From: Lachnospiraceae bacterium
GTDB lineage: Bacteria > Bacillota > Clostridia > Lachnospirales > Lachnospiraceae
Length of the DNA: 45,746 bases
Direction: 5' to 3'
Assembly: GCA_018384375.1 (NCBI GenBank)
Contig: JAHAYJ010000055.1
Span: forward strand, 1 to 45,746
Positions 17,845 through 26,361 of the stretch are shown one piece after another. Each line of letters starts with the position of its first letter. Positions within the stretch are counted from its first letter, which is position 1. The notes under the pieces are model-generated. The model was given only the letters and a program-made list of their open reading frames with translations, was not told the DNA's origin and did not search any database. Made by a program: the position numbers and the translations under genes.

Positions 17845-18121
17845 ATACATAGTTTAGATGGCCATAATACCTTTTTGGTATTGTAACGGATTTGGGAAAA
17901 CGAGGATAAAAAGCCATTGTTAATCAAGGCAGAAAAGCATATAATAATATAAATAACACATTCTTATGAATAAAAAATATAGAAGATAAATATATCCTTG
18001 GTGTAAACTAAAAAATGAATCCCGACTTATAGTTCGGAAGCCAAGAGGCAGTAATCATTAACAAAGTTGCCAATAGCAGACGGATTATAAGAAAGAAGAA
18101 ACGTATATGGAGGTTAGACTC

Positions 18122-18289
18122 ATGCAAAATAATAAGTGGGATATAGCATTAGGACTGATAAAAGTTGACGGATTAAGACCAACGCAAGAGTTTCTGACAC
18201 TGACAGAAAAAGAAAAACGCGGTGAAATAACGACAAACGATATTCGTCATATATTAAACCAAAAATACCGGATAAAAAACAATGCGTGA
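18122..18289 (+). CDS. VbhA-like antitoxin (partner of a Fic toxin)
   Basis: A 55-residue protein WDIALGLIKVDGLRPTQEFLTL..EKEKRGEITTNDIRHILNQKY, which fits the VbhA-type antitoxin domain that inhibits Fic AMP-transferase toxins by blocking the ATP site. ATG 18122 has GGAGG 8 nt upstream; an ATG five codons earlier is less likely. The stop overlaps the start of the fic remnant (ATGCGTGA), the standard coupling of this toxin-antitoxin pair. With the toxin deleted, this is an orphan antitoxin. Confidence 0.75.
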   Translation: MQNNKWDIALGLIKVDGLRPTQEFLTLTEKEKRGEITTNDIRHILNQKYRIKNNA

Positions 18290-18378
18290 TATTTATGTGT
18301 ATGAAGGAACTGATGTTTTAATTAACAAATTCATACTTGAAGACAATCATCAGTGAAGCCTTAAATGAATTGGTTTAG
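18282..18378 (+). pseudogene. Fic toxin gene remnant (internal deletion)
   Basis: MRDIYVYEGTDVLINKF is the usual N-terminus of VbhT/Fic proteins of this class (R-D-x-Y-x-Y-x-G-T-x-V-L-x-N-K-F). After 17 codons (18332) the frame goes into a short tail with TGA. In the next frame LKTIISEALNELV ends at TAG 18376-18378, which may be the original C-terminus. The HPFxxGNGR catalytic core is absent. The simplest reading is one internal deletion removing nearly the whole toxin. Confidence 0.7.
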
Positions 18379-18388
18379 AATAATCAAT

Positions 18389-18416
18389 AAAGGACTCAGA
18401 AAAATGAGTCCTTTTT
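18389..18416 (+). terminator. Terminator of the vbhA-fic remnant operon
   Basis: AAAGGACTCA (18389-18398) pairs with TGAGTCCTTT (18405-18414) over a GAAAAA loop, with a T tract. 18417-18600 shows nothing that I recognise. Confidence 0.88.
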
Positions 18417-18600
18417 CAATGCGAGTGCAACCATAGTCTGCTGTCAAAGTGCATGCAACTATGAGGAAAGAATTAAAATAACAATTATTACGGCGATGGA
18501 ATGGGCAGTATTTCTATGGTAAATTTAAGTGATACGCCAAAATAATGGCACTTACAGGATGCGGAATAATAACGGTTTTCTTAGATGTGGAGATAACAGC

Positions 18601-19035
18601 ATGAGGCAGGGATCAATTTATTTAGTTGTAAAAGATTTTGACAAATCATTGGATTTTTATGAAAAAGTACTGGATATGAAGGTAAGTGCAACCAATGGAA
18701 AAAGATTTGCAATGTTTCATTATACCGGGTTGAATTTATGCCTTTTAAATGGGTACTATGATGATCAATTCCCTGAACAGAAAGAAACGAAAGGTCCTAT
18801 ATATGATGAATATGATAATATGAGTGCAATTGCAAACGCAAATAATACGAAAAAGGTATTCATCAATCTGGGGGTGGAAGATTTAGATAAGGAATATCAA
18901 CGCTTAGTTGATTTGGGAATTGGAATCAATATGACTCCGATAAGATACTTAAATGTTTTTTCTCCGTATTGGTATTTTACATTTATGGATCCTGATGGGA
19001 ATCCCATTGAGATTGCGGGAGGTCACAAAGAGTAA
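18601..19035 (+). CDS. VOC (glyoxalase/bleomycin-resistance) family protein
   Basis: A 144-residue single VOC domain with two beta-alpha-beta-beta-beta modules: SIYLVVKDFDKSLDFYEKVL opens module 1, KVFINLGVEDLDKEYQRLVDLG opens module 2, and YFTFMDPDGNPIEIAG is the closing metal-side signature. Members bind metal or small ligands and act in detoxification or isomerisation; which applies here is unknown. ATG 18601 with GGAGA upstream is preferred over the longer ORF start, whose extra 24 residues look non-native. Confidence 0.85.
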   Translation: MRQGSIYLVVKDFDKSLDFYEKVLDMKVSATNGKRFAMFHYTGLNLCLLNGYYDDQFPEQKETKGPIYDEYDNMSAIANANNTKKVFINLGVEDLDKEYQRLVDLGIGINMTPIRYLNVFSPYWYFTFMDPDGNPIEIAGGHKE

Positions 19036-19068
19036 CTATTTTTGCGGTGAAAGGTGTTAAAACTCTGA

Positions 19069-19097
19069 TTGAATAAGTCGATGCCTTATGATATAAT
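19069..19097 (+). promoter_or_regulatory. Promoter of the dlt-like operon
   Basis: TTGAAT (19069-19074), 17-bp spacer, TATAAT (19092-19097), 48 bp before the MBOAT start codon. It is the only promoter that I find for the five-gene run 19145-24897. Confidence 0.75.
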
Positions 19098-19144
19098 TTT
19101 CGTGCGTTGAATGGTGTATTATCTAACCATACTGAGGAATTACT

Positions 19145-20746
19145 ATGATAGATTTTTATTCATTGGGCTTTGTCCTGTTTCTGGGGCTTTGCCTGCTTTG
19201 TTATTACACAGTATTCAGAAATAAACAGTGGGTTGTGGCGCTTGTTGCAAGTCTTTCCTTCTATCTTTATGCAGGAGGAAAGAATATTGTTGCACTCCTC
19301 TTTACGGCATTTACGATCTTTCTGGGGGCGCGCTTCATGGAGCGTGCGGAAGAAAAAGGAAAGATAAGGGAAGAGGAAGAGAAGAATGATCCTGCCTTTG
19401 CAACGCTTTCCCCAACGGAAAAACGTGAAAGAAAAAGGCACCTGAAGGAAGCAGTCAGAAAGGAAAAAAGAATTTGGCTCTACAGCGCACTGATTCTCAA
19501 CCTGCTGATTCTCTGTTACACAAAGTACTGGACATACTTTTTTCATTCCAGACTGGGAATTATTCTCCCTCTGGGCATTTCTTTTTATACATTTCAGTCC
19601 ATCGGATATCTTGTGGATATTTATAACCGAAAGTATCCTGCGGAGAAATCTTTTTTACGATTCCTTCTATTTATTTCCTGGTTTCCCCAGCTTTTGCAGG
19701 GGCCTATCGGTAGATACGATGCACTTGCTCATCAATTTGAAGGAGAACACAGACTAAACTGGGATCTAATCAAGAAAGCACACTTTCTTATTTTATTAGG
19801 GTGCCTGAAAAAGTATGCCATTGCAGATCTTCTGTTTGATCCTATTGCGAGGATCCTTGACGGCGCTGTCTTACAGAAGCCCGGAAGTCTTCTCTCTTTT
19901 GGGATTCTTTTGTATTCTGCGCAGCAGTATGCTGATTTTTCCGGCGGAATCGATATAGTGACCGGTATCTCGGCATTGTTTGGAGTTACCCTTGCACCAA
20001 ATTTCAGACAACCTTATTTTGCTACCTCACTCGGTGATTTTTGGCGCAGATGGCACATATCCCTGGGCGCTTTCATGAGAGACTATATTTTCTATCCGCT
20101 TGCACTTACAAAACCCATGATGAATCTGGGCAAAAAGGCGGGGAAGAAGTACGGAAAGCATCTGGAAAGAGTGCTGCCTGCCTGCATCGCGAATATTGTG
20201 GTCTTTATCGTGGTGGGTGTGTGGCATGGTCCACAGCTTCACTATCTTTTATGGGGGCTCTATAATGGAATTATCATTGCGCTAAGTGACCTTTTGGCGC
20301 CTGCTTTTACAGGTATTGCGAAGAAACTGAAGATAAATACACAAACCGGCGCTTTTCATGTTTTCCGTATCCTTCGGACGTTTTTTATCGTCAATATCGG
20401 CTGGTACTTTGACAGAATTGAGGATGTGGCGGCCTCTTTTACGGCTTTGCGGCTTTCTTTTACATCCTTCCGGGCAGGGGAGTTTTTCCTTGCGGTGAGA
20501 GATACTCTTTTTAACAGCGATACCGGGAAACCATTGTATGCTGCAGGAAGTCTTCTCGTAGCTTTGCTTTCCATCATCGTGGTATTCACAGTAAGTATCC
20601 TGAGGGAAAAGGGAAAAGAACCGGTGAAGGTACTGGAAAATTCGGTGCTTTTTCACGCAGTTTTTGTGACAGCCATGCTGTTCCTTACGCTGCTGTCTTT
20701 CATGTTTGTACAAAATGCGGGAGGGTTCCTTTATGCAAATTTCTGA
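19145..20746 (+). CDS. MBOAT O-acyltransferase (DltB/AlgI-like)
   Basis: A 533-residue polytopic membrane protein, first gene of a dlt-like operon. SLGDFWRRWHISLGAFMRDY (conserved His near 304) and VVGVWHGPQLHYLLWGLYNG (catalytic His near 361) are the MBOAT signatures, and LPLGISFYTFQSIGYLVDIY matches the AlgI/DltB group. In D-alanylation, DltB passes the aminoacyl group from the carrier protein across the membrane; a similar job is inferred here. A charged loop near residues 68-110 (RAEEKGKIREEEEK...) is longer than usual. ATG 19145 has GAGGA upstream, and the next gene starts within its last 14 nt. Confidence 0.93.
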   Translation: MIDFYSLGFVLFLGLCLLCYYTVFRNKQWVVALVASLSFYLYAGGKNIVALLFTAFTIFLGARFMERAEEKGKIREEEEKNDPAFATLSPTEKRERKRHLKEAVRKEKRIWLYSALILNLLILCYTKYWTYFFHSRLGIILPLGISFYTFQSIGYLVDIYNRKYPAEKSFLRFLLFISWFPQLLQGPIGRYDALAHQFEGEHRLNWDLIKKAHFLILLGCLKKYAIADLLFDPIARILDGAVLQKPGSLLSFGILLYSAQQYADFSGGIDIVTGISALFGVTLAPNFRQPYFATSLGDFWRRWHISLGAFMRDYIFYPLALTKPMMNLGKKAGKKYGKHLERVLPACIANIVVFIVVGVWHGPQLHYLLWGLYNGIIIALSDLLAPAFTGIAKKLKINTQTGAFHVFRILRTFFIVNIGWYFDRIEDVAASFTALRLSFTSFRAGEFFLAVRDTLFNSDTGKPLYAAGSLLVALLSIIVVFTVSILREKGKEPVKVLENSVLFHAVFVTAMLFLTLLSFMFVQNAGGFLYANF

Positions 20747-21794
20747 TAAAAAGAAAATTTCCGCAGGTACTGTAACTGCCCTTCTCATCGTGGTTTTGTT
20801 TCTTCTTGGGAATGAAATCTTAAGCTATGTACTGACCCCTTATAGAGGGTCTTCACTTGAAATGTGGTTGTATTTTAAGGAAGCGTCACCAGAGATGATC
20901 TATACCGGTTCTTCTCAGTGCCTCTGTGGCATTGATCCGGACACGATCGATGATGCTCTCCATACCTCTTCCTTTAACATGGGGACCAATATGCAGAGTT
21001 TTAGGAGCTCCTATTCAGCAATTCGTGCAGCAGTGGAAGAAAAGGGCGTGAGCAGGGTGGTTCTGTGTGTGGATGATGAGATTACGGGGATAGAGAGGGA
21101 AGACAATTTTCGGGCAGATGCCAGCTTCCAGAGAGCGAGAAATCTTACGACAGACTTCATGACGGCAGGTAAGGAAACAGGAGAGTTCCTTTTGGATGAA
21201 CCGGTCCTTATGCACACAGGATCTGTTAATTTCTTCTTTCCCTGGACCTATGACAGGGTGACAGATATCGGGCAGAATCTAAGAGAAAAAAGAGACGATA
21301 AGGTTTATGGGGAGAGCGGACACAGGCTCTCTTCGGGACGGGAACCTGCAGAAGAGATCCTCACGGCAGATTTTCGCGTTATTGGAAGAGAGGAAGCACG
21401 CGAGTGGAACCTCACATCAGATTCCCTGGAGGAGCTTTCGTTAAGCAGCGACAGCAGAAGAGAGCTTAACAGGATCGCTTCTTATTGCAGAGAAAAGGGT
21501 GTGGAGCTCATTCCCATTACGCTTCCCTACCCAACGGCACTGAATATTTATTCCCTTGACAGTTACAAGGAGACAGTAAGGCAGCTCACGCTTCTTTTTG
21601 ACGAATATGGCTTTACCTATCAAAATTTCAATCTGGCAAAGCCGGAATATTACGAGATGGAGCTTGATGAATATAAGGATACCGGTCACTTTAATACAGC
21701 CGGCGCGATCCGTTTTTCAAAAATACTGGCAGAGTATATTGAAGAACCACAGGAGCAGAGAAAAGAGAAGTTCTACACGCCGGATGAGTTTTAA
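20733..21794 (+). CDS. DltD-like membrane-anchored SGNH protein
   Basis: A 353-residue protein with one N-terminal transmembrane segment (VTALLIVVLFLLGNEILSYV) and an extracytoplasmic SGNH-like domain. YTGSSQCLCGIDPD gives the nucleophile block (Gly59-Ser60-Ser61) and DTGHFNTAGA the DxxH pair (Asp316, His319), matching the DltD arrangement. DltD assists the last step of surface D-alanylation. Similarity to classical DltD is low, but the order after an MBOAT gene supports the role. ATG 20733 has GGGAGG 8 nt upstream and overlaps the MBOAT gene. Confidence 0.82.
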   Translation: MQISDKKKISAGTVTALLIVVLFLLGNEILSYVLTPYRGSSLEMWLYFKEASPEMIYTGSSQCLCGIDPDTIDDALHTSSFNMGTNMQSFRSSYSAIRAAVEEKGVSRVVLCVDDEITGIEREDNFRADASFQRARNLTTDFMTAGKETGEFLLDEPVLMHTGSVNFFFPWTYDRVTDIGQNLREKRDDKVYGESGHRLSSGREPAEEILTADFRVIGREEAREWNLTSDSLEELSLSSDSRRELNRIASYCREKGVELIPITLPYPTALNIYSLDSYKETVRQLTLLFDEYGFTYQNFNLAKPEYYEMELDEYKDTGHFNTAGAIRFSKILAEYIEEPQEQRKEKFYTPDEF

Positions 21795-21825
21795 GGAACC
21801 GGCACAACCGGGAGAATAATATAGT

Positions 21826-23448
21826 ATGAAAAACGTTTTGGAATTTCTGGAAAAGAGCGCGCTTTCAGTTCCAACCGCGATTGCCTGCGGAGATGAAAAA
21901 GAGGAACTGAGTTACAGCGCATTGCTTTTGGCATCGAAAAAACTGGGGGCATTCCTTTCGCAGCACACTGCGCCAAGGAGGCCTGTGGCCCTTTATCTTG
22001 AGAAAAGCGTGCCGACCCTCATCGGCTTTTTTGGTATTGTTTATGCGGGAGGATTTTACAGTGCTCTGGATCCTTCTCAGCCGATGGCGAGAACGGTGAA
22101 AATTCTTGAGACCCTTGAGCCCTCCGTTGTGCTCACAGACTATGCAAACAGGGAGAGGGCAGAAGAGATTATTGCAGAGCTTAGAGAAACGGCGAATACG
22201 ACTATTTCCGTAGAGCTTTATGTGCTGAATGATCTTCCCGGCATAAAGGACAGGGGAGAGGCGCAGGCGGAAGGCGTTACGAAGGAGGAGGAGGCGTTGC
22301 TTTCCGATATCCGTGATCAGGCCATGGATGTGGATCCTCTGTATGTGAACTTTACCAGTGGCAGTACAGGAGTACCTAAGGGCGTTACCGTGGGACACCG
22401 CTCAGTCATCAGCTTCATTTCTTCTTTTGTGGAGATATTTGGCATAGACAAAGAGGATGTTCTTGGAAATCAGGCTCCGTTTGATTTTGATGTCTCCGTC
22501 AAGGATATTTATTCTGCACTCTTTGCAGGCTGCAGGCTGCAACTGATTCCCCGCAGCTATTTTAGTAATCCCATGGAGCTGATGGATTACCTTTCGGAAA
22601 AGAAGATCACGAATCTCACCTGGGCGGTAAGTGCCTTGTGCTTTGTCTCCGTTATGAATGGTCTTGAGTACAAGGTTCCCGAAAAGGTAAAAAGAGTTAT
22701 GTTTTCCGGAGAGGTCATGCCTATCAAGCACCTGAATCACTGGAAGAAGTATCTGCCGGAAGCTATGTATGTGAATCTGTATGGACCAACAGAGATCACC
22801 TGCAATTGCTGTTATTATATTTTGGACAGAGAGTTTCAAGAGGGAGAAAAGATCCCGCTGGGTAAGACTTTCCCAAATGAAAAGGTGTTCCTTCTGGGCG
22901 AGGACGGGAAAGAAATTCTTCCAGGAACGATTGCCGCTGTGGAAGACGGAGAGCATCTTAAGAACGAAGAAAGTCCGGAGGGAGAGATCCTTGTCTCCGG
23001 CGCCGGGCTGGCCATCGGTTATTATAAGGATACCGTGAAGACAGAGGAGGCATTTACGCAGAATCCTCTTAACAAGGCCTACTATGAGCGATGCTATCGG
23101 ACGGGGGATCTGGCCAGATATAATGAGAAGGGGGAACTTGTGTATTGTTCCCGTAAGGATTTTCAGATCAAGCGCATGGGGCACCGTATTGAGCTCGGTG
23201 AAATTGAGAGTACGGCCATGAAAATTGAAGAAGTAACGAGAGCGCTGGCTCTCTATGAAGCGGATGAGCAGAAACTCTGGCTCTTCTATACAGGGAAAGC
23301 GGACAGAAAGGAAATCGCGAAGACATTAAGGAGTCTGCTGCCACCCTTTATGATTCCTAACAAGACGATTCAGATAGAGGAAATGCCTCTTACCAAGAAT
23401 GGAAAAATTGACAGGGCAGCACTTCTTGCAAGGACGAAATCACTATGA
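21826..23448 (+). CDS. Amino-acid adenylation enzyme (DltA-like)
   Basis: A 540-residue stand-alone ANL adenylation enzyme. A3 NFTSGSTGVPKGV (from Asn175), A4-like APFDFDVSVKDIYSAL with the Asp that usually binds the alpha-amino group, A5 NLYGPTEITC, A7 YRTGDLA, A8 FQIKRMGHRIELGEIE, and the A10 lysine K527 in TKNGKID. It should activate an amino acid with ATP and load it on the carrier protein encoded at 24670. The identity of the amino acid cannot be read by eye. It starts 31 nt after the DltD-like gene and shares ATGA with the decarboxylase gene (4-nt overlap). Confidence 0.92.
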   Translation: MKNVLEFLEKSALSVPTAIACGDEKEELSYSALLLASKKLGAFLSQHTAPRRPVALYLEKSVPTLIGFFGIVYAGGFYSALDPSQPMARTVKILETLEPSVVLTDYANRERAEEIIAELRETANTTISVELYVLNDLPGIKDRGEAQAEGVTKEEEALLSDIRDQAMDVDPLYVNFTSGSTGVPKGVTVGHRSVISFISSFVEIFGIDKEDVLGNQAPFDFDVSVKDIYSALFAGCRLQLIPRSYFSNPMELMDYLSEKKITNLTWAVSALCFVSVMNGLEYKVPEKVKRVMFSGEVMPIKHLNHWKKYLPEAMYVNLYGPTEITCNCCYYILDREFQEGEKIPLGKTFPNEKVFLLGEDGKEILPGTIAAVEDGEHLKNEESPEGEILVSGAGLAIGYYKDTVKTEEAFTQNPLNKAYYERCYRTGDLARYNEKGELVYCSRKDFQIKRMGHRIELGEIESTAMKIEEVTRALALYEADEQKLWLFYTGKADRKEIAKTLRSLLPPFMIPNKTIQIEEMPLTKNGKIDRAALLARTKSL

Positions 23449-24650
23449 CAACGGAAATTTTTAGTAAAATCAAAGAGATGGGAACGCCGGCTTTTCTTTT
23501 TGACGAAGGTGCATTTAAAAAAAGACTACATGAAATTGACCGGATTCTCAACGGGGAGTATGAAGAGGAAAAAAGAATAAAGATCTGTTATGCGGCCAAG
23601 GCAAATCCCTTTTTGCTTACGGCAGCGGCAGAAGTGGTGGACAGATTGGAAATTTGCTCCCAAGGGGAAATGGATATCGTGCATTCCCTTTCAATCGATG
23701 GGGAGAAGGTCCTGTATTCCGGTGTCAGTAAGACTGCAGAGGATATCAGAAAAGCTATCTTGCAAGGCATGCGGCATGCGACGGCAGAGTCTCTCAGGCA
23801 TTTAGACCTTCTTCAGCAGGAAGGTTCCCTTGCGGGTGTCAAACTCACGGTCTTGCTGAGGCTCAGCTCCGGCGCCCAGTTCGGCATGACAAGGGCGGAT
23901 ATTGAGAAGGCCCTTGCAGAAAGAGAAAAATACACAGCGCTTCAGATTGAAGGCATTCATTTCTTCCGGGGAACGCAGCGAAGGAAGATAAAACAGCAGG
24001 AAGAAGAGCTTATGATGCTGGAGGAATTCATCAAGGATCTCAGAGAAAAATATGATCTTCCGCTTCCGAAGCTGGAATATGGTCCGGGACTTCCGGTGCC
24101 TTATTTTGAGGGGGAGGATTTTTTAGATACGTTGCTTCCCCTTAAGGAGCTTTTGCCCGCACTCTTAAAGGCCTCAGAATGGGCGGAGGTGACTGTTGAG
24201 ATGGGAAGGTTTTTTGCAGCTTCCTGCGGCACGTATCTTACGACAGTGACGGATCTTAAGGATGCGGAGGATGCACACATTGCCATTCTGGACGGCGGTA
24301 TTCATCAGCTTACTTACGCGGGGCAGATGATGGGAATGAAGGTCCCCAGACTGTCTTTGCCGCATCGCAACGGTTCCAAAGATACGGTAAAACAACACTA
24401 CATGCTCTGTGGTTCGCTTTGCACCACGGGAGATGTGCTGGTAAGGGATGTGGAACTTCCCTCTCTTCAGGTGGGAGACGTGCTTGCTTTTGAAAATGTG
24501 GGTGCCTATACGGTGACGGAGGGAATCGGATTATTTCTTTCTCATGCACTCCCGTCAGTATATCTGTATGATGAAGGAAGAGAGGAGGGAGAAGCGCTCC
24601 TTCTTGTAAGAGGCCCTGTGCCTACAAGTACTTTGAATTCAAAACAGTAA
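23445..24650 (+). CDS. Fold-type III PLP-dependent decarboxylase (BtrK/DAPDC/ODC-like)
   Basis: A 401-residue enzyme of the alanine-racemase fold decarboxylases. PLP lysine K52 in ICYAAKANPFLL, RLEICSQGEMDIV, the glycine-rich phosphate loop GPGLPVPYFEG, VTVEMGRFFAASCGTYLT (EPGR position changed to EMGR), catalytic CGSLCTTGDVL (Cys322/Cys326, Asp330), and FENVGAYTVTEGIG. Free amino-acid decarboxylases share these, but so does BtrK, which decarboxylates glutamyl groups while bound to a carrier protein. Sitting between an adenylation gene and a carrier gene, the carrier-bound reaction is the more likely one here. Its presence separates this operon from standard dlt. Confidence 0.88.
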   Translation: MTTEIFSKIKEMGTPAFLFDEGAFKKRLHEIDRILNGEYEEEKRIKICYAAKANPFLLTAAAEVVDRLEICSQGEMDIVHSLSIDGEKVLYSGVSKTAEDIRKAILQGMRHATAESLRHLDLLQQEGSLAGVKLTVLLRLSSGAQFGMTRADIEKALAEREKYTALQIEGIHFFRGTQRRKIKQQEEELMMLEEFIKDLREKYDLPLPKLEYGPGLPVPYFEGEDFLDTLLPLKELLPALLKASEWAEVTVEMGRFFAASCGTYLTTVTDLKDAEDAHIAILDGGIHQLTYAGQMMGMKVPRLSLPHRNGSKDTVKQHYMLCGSLCTTGDVLVRDVELPSLQVGDVLAFENVGAYTVTEGIGLFLSHALPSVYLYDEGREEGEALLLVRGPVPTSTLNSKQ

Positions 24651-24669
24651 AAAAGAAAGGAAATGAATT

Positions 24670-24897
24670 ATGGAAGAATTAATCAGTATTCTTGAAGAAA
24701 TCAGAGAGGACATCGATTTTGCGGACACTACCGATCTTATCGACGGTGGTATCCTGGATTCTTTTGATATTCTGCAGATCATCAGTGCGCTGAATGAGGC
24801 CTATGACATCTCTATTCCGGCGGCAGAGATCATTCCTGCCAATTTCAATAGTGCAGAAGCACTTCTTGCCATGGTAGAGAGACTTTCGGAGGAATAA
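24670..24897 (+). CDS. Acyl/aminoacyl carrier protein (DltC-like)
   Basis: A 75-residue acidic four-helix carrier protein. LIDGGILDSFDILQIISAL carries the phosphopantetheine serine, Ser31 in the D-S-F motif, and the C-terminus NFNSAEALLAMVERL closes the fold. It should hold the amino acid activated by the adenylation enzyme and present it to the decarboxylase and then the MBOAT protein. AAAGGAAATGAATT precedes ATG 24670, 19 nt after the decarboxylase gene. It is the last gene of the operon. Confidence 0.92.
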   Translation: MEELISILEEIREDIDFADTTDLIDGGILDSFDILQIISALNEAYDISIPAAEIIPANFNSAEALLAMVERLSEE

Positions 24898-24994
24898 GGT
24901 GTAATTTTCAAAATTTTTTTATAGGCGTTTTCGGATTTGCGATAGAAAGTATAAGGCAAACAACTTAAAAAGATGATAATGAATGGTTGATGTT

Positions 24995-25024
24995 GAAATG
25001 GGTAGGCTGATAGCTACCCATTTC
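24995..25024 (+). terminator. Hairpin after the dlt-like operon
   Basis: GAAATGGGTAG (24995-25005) pairs with CTACCCATTTC (25014-25024), 11 bp, perfect. The following bases (gtaattgt) are not a T tract, so it may stabilise the mRNA end or terminate weakly. Confidence 0.5.
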
Positions 25025-25156
25025 GTAATTGTAAACTCGGCAAAAACTGGAATCCGTTTATTATTGAAGATAAGAGATTAGAACGAATGCATTTGGAACA
25101 AAAATAAATTCCTTACGGAATTATGTGGGCTTTATCCATAGGAGCGGGAAATTGTA

Positions 25157-25230
25157 ATATATGCCCGGCAGGATAGGTGCGGGCGGGGCGCAGAAGCAAG
25201 GAAAGGCGATATATGCCCCGTAGGATAGGT
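25157..25230 (+). repeat. Two direct repeats in a gene-free stretch
   Basis: ATATATGCCC followed by AGGATAGGT occurs at 25157-25178 and again at 25209-25230 (22 bp, two internal differences, 52-bp period). The first can pair GCCCG/CGGGC around it. The 24898-25413 interval has no gene that I can support. Confidence 0.5.
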
Positions 25231-25413
25231 AAAGTACTACTTAAAGGAGAGTAGGCGAGACATAGAGAAGGAACTGAATCAATTTGTAGAAACTACATCA
25301 AAACTTTCCTATGTTCTCCTATGACAGGGAAAAGAGATAATTCAAGCCATATATCTGACAAATGGACATTCAGACAAATGGACATTCAAATTATGCCAGA
25401 GGAAAAGGGAACG

Positions 25414-26361
25414 GTGAGTAAAGTGATAAAGATTCGTTTGGCAAGCAGTGAGGACTTGCCGCGTTTAATGGAAATATTTGATATTGCACGTGGGTATCAG
25501 AAAAGTCATGGAAATGCGACACAATGGACGGAAGGATATCCGTCACAGCAGACAGTAGCGCAGGATATCCTGCAGGGATTTTGCTATGTGCTTGACGAGG
25601 ATGAGTATGTGGTCGCAACATTTGCATTGATCCCCGGCAAAGAACCAACATATCAGTTCATCGAGAACGGAAAATGGATCAGCGAGACGCCTTACTGTAC
25701 GATACACAGGGTTGCCAGTGACGGCACGAGACGAGGAATCGGTCAGATGATCATGGAATGGTGTCTGCGAAGGTGCCGGCACATTCGGATAGATACACAC
25801 AGGGATAATCTGGTAATGAGGCATTTGATTGAAAAAAGTGGTTTTACCTACTGTGGTGTCATTTATGTGGAGGATGGAACACCCAGAATGGCATATGAAT
25901 TTGCTGAGGGAGAGATACATAAAAAAGAATATCAGTTTTGGGGATGGGAGAATGCAAATGCTCCTGCAATTACAGATGAATATAAGGGTATAAAGACACC
26001 GATAGATTTATACAATGCTTTGTCTGATATCTGGTGTGCAGAGACTTGTGCACCGAGAATGAGAGACGATTGGACAAAGGAAAATAAGACACTTGGACAG
26101 TGCTCTATCACTGCTTTCCTGGCGCAGGACATATTTGGCGGAAAGGTGTATGGAATCCTCAGACCGGGCGGTAACTATCATTGCTATAATGTAATTGGAG
26201 ATTGCAGATTTGACCTTACCAGCGAGCAGTTCGGTGATGAGAACCTTGACTATGAGAACAATCCGGAGCAGTTTCGCAAGGTGCATTTTGCTAAGGAAGA
26301 AAAGCGACTCAGGTACGAATATCTGAAGTCAGAATTGAAAAAATATACGGAGGTACAGTGA
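25414..26361 (+). CDS. GNAT acetyltransferase fused to a YunG-like domain
   Basis: Residues about 1-150 are a GNAT domain (IRLASSEDLPRLMEIFDIAR, CTIHRVASDGTRRGIGQMIM as motif A, RHLIEKSGFTYCGVIYVEDG as motif B). Residues about 190-300 match the YunG family (DIWCAETCAPRMRDDW, LGQCSITAFLAQDIFGG, GNYHCYNVIGDCRFDLTSEQFG), often stand-alone in Firmicutes. The function of the second half is unknown; its C-x-H-N-D pattern looks papain-like to me but this is a guess. The start is uncertain: GTG 25414 or GTG 25423 fits the domain, while ATG 25321 adds an unrelated leader. The stop overlaps the next start (TGATG). Confidence 0.8.
   Translation: MSKVIKIRLASSEDLPRLMEIFDIARGYQKSHGNATQWTEGYPSQQTVAQDILQGFCYVLDEDEYVVATFALIPGKEPTYQFIENGKWISETPYCTIHRVASDGTRRGIGQMIMEWCLRRCRHIRIDTHRDNLVMRHLIEKSGFTYCGVIYVEDGTPRMAYEFAEGEIHKKEYQFWGWENANAPAITDEYKGIKTPIDLYNALSDIWCAETCAPRMRDDWTKENKTLGQCSITAFLAQDIFGGKVYGILRPGGNYHCYNVIGDCRFDLTSEQFGDENLDYENNPEQFRKVHFAKEEKRLRYEYLKSELKKYTEVQ

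Noticed and set aside
19145-24897. Standard D-alanylation (dltABCD) operon
   Set aside because: The gene order differs from dltABCD and includes a decarboxylase; calling the genes dltA-D would hide this.
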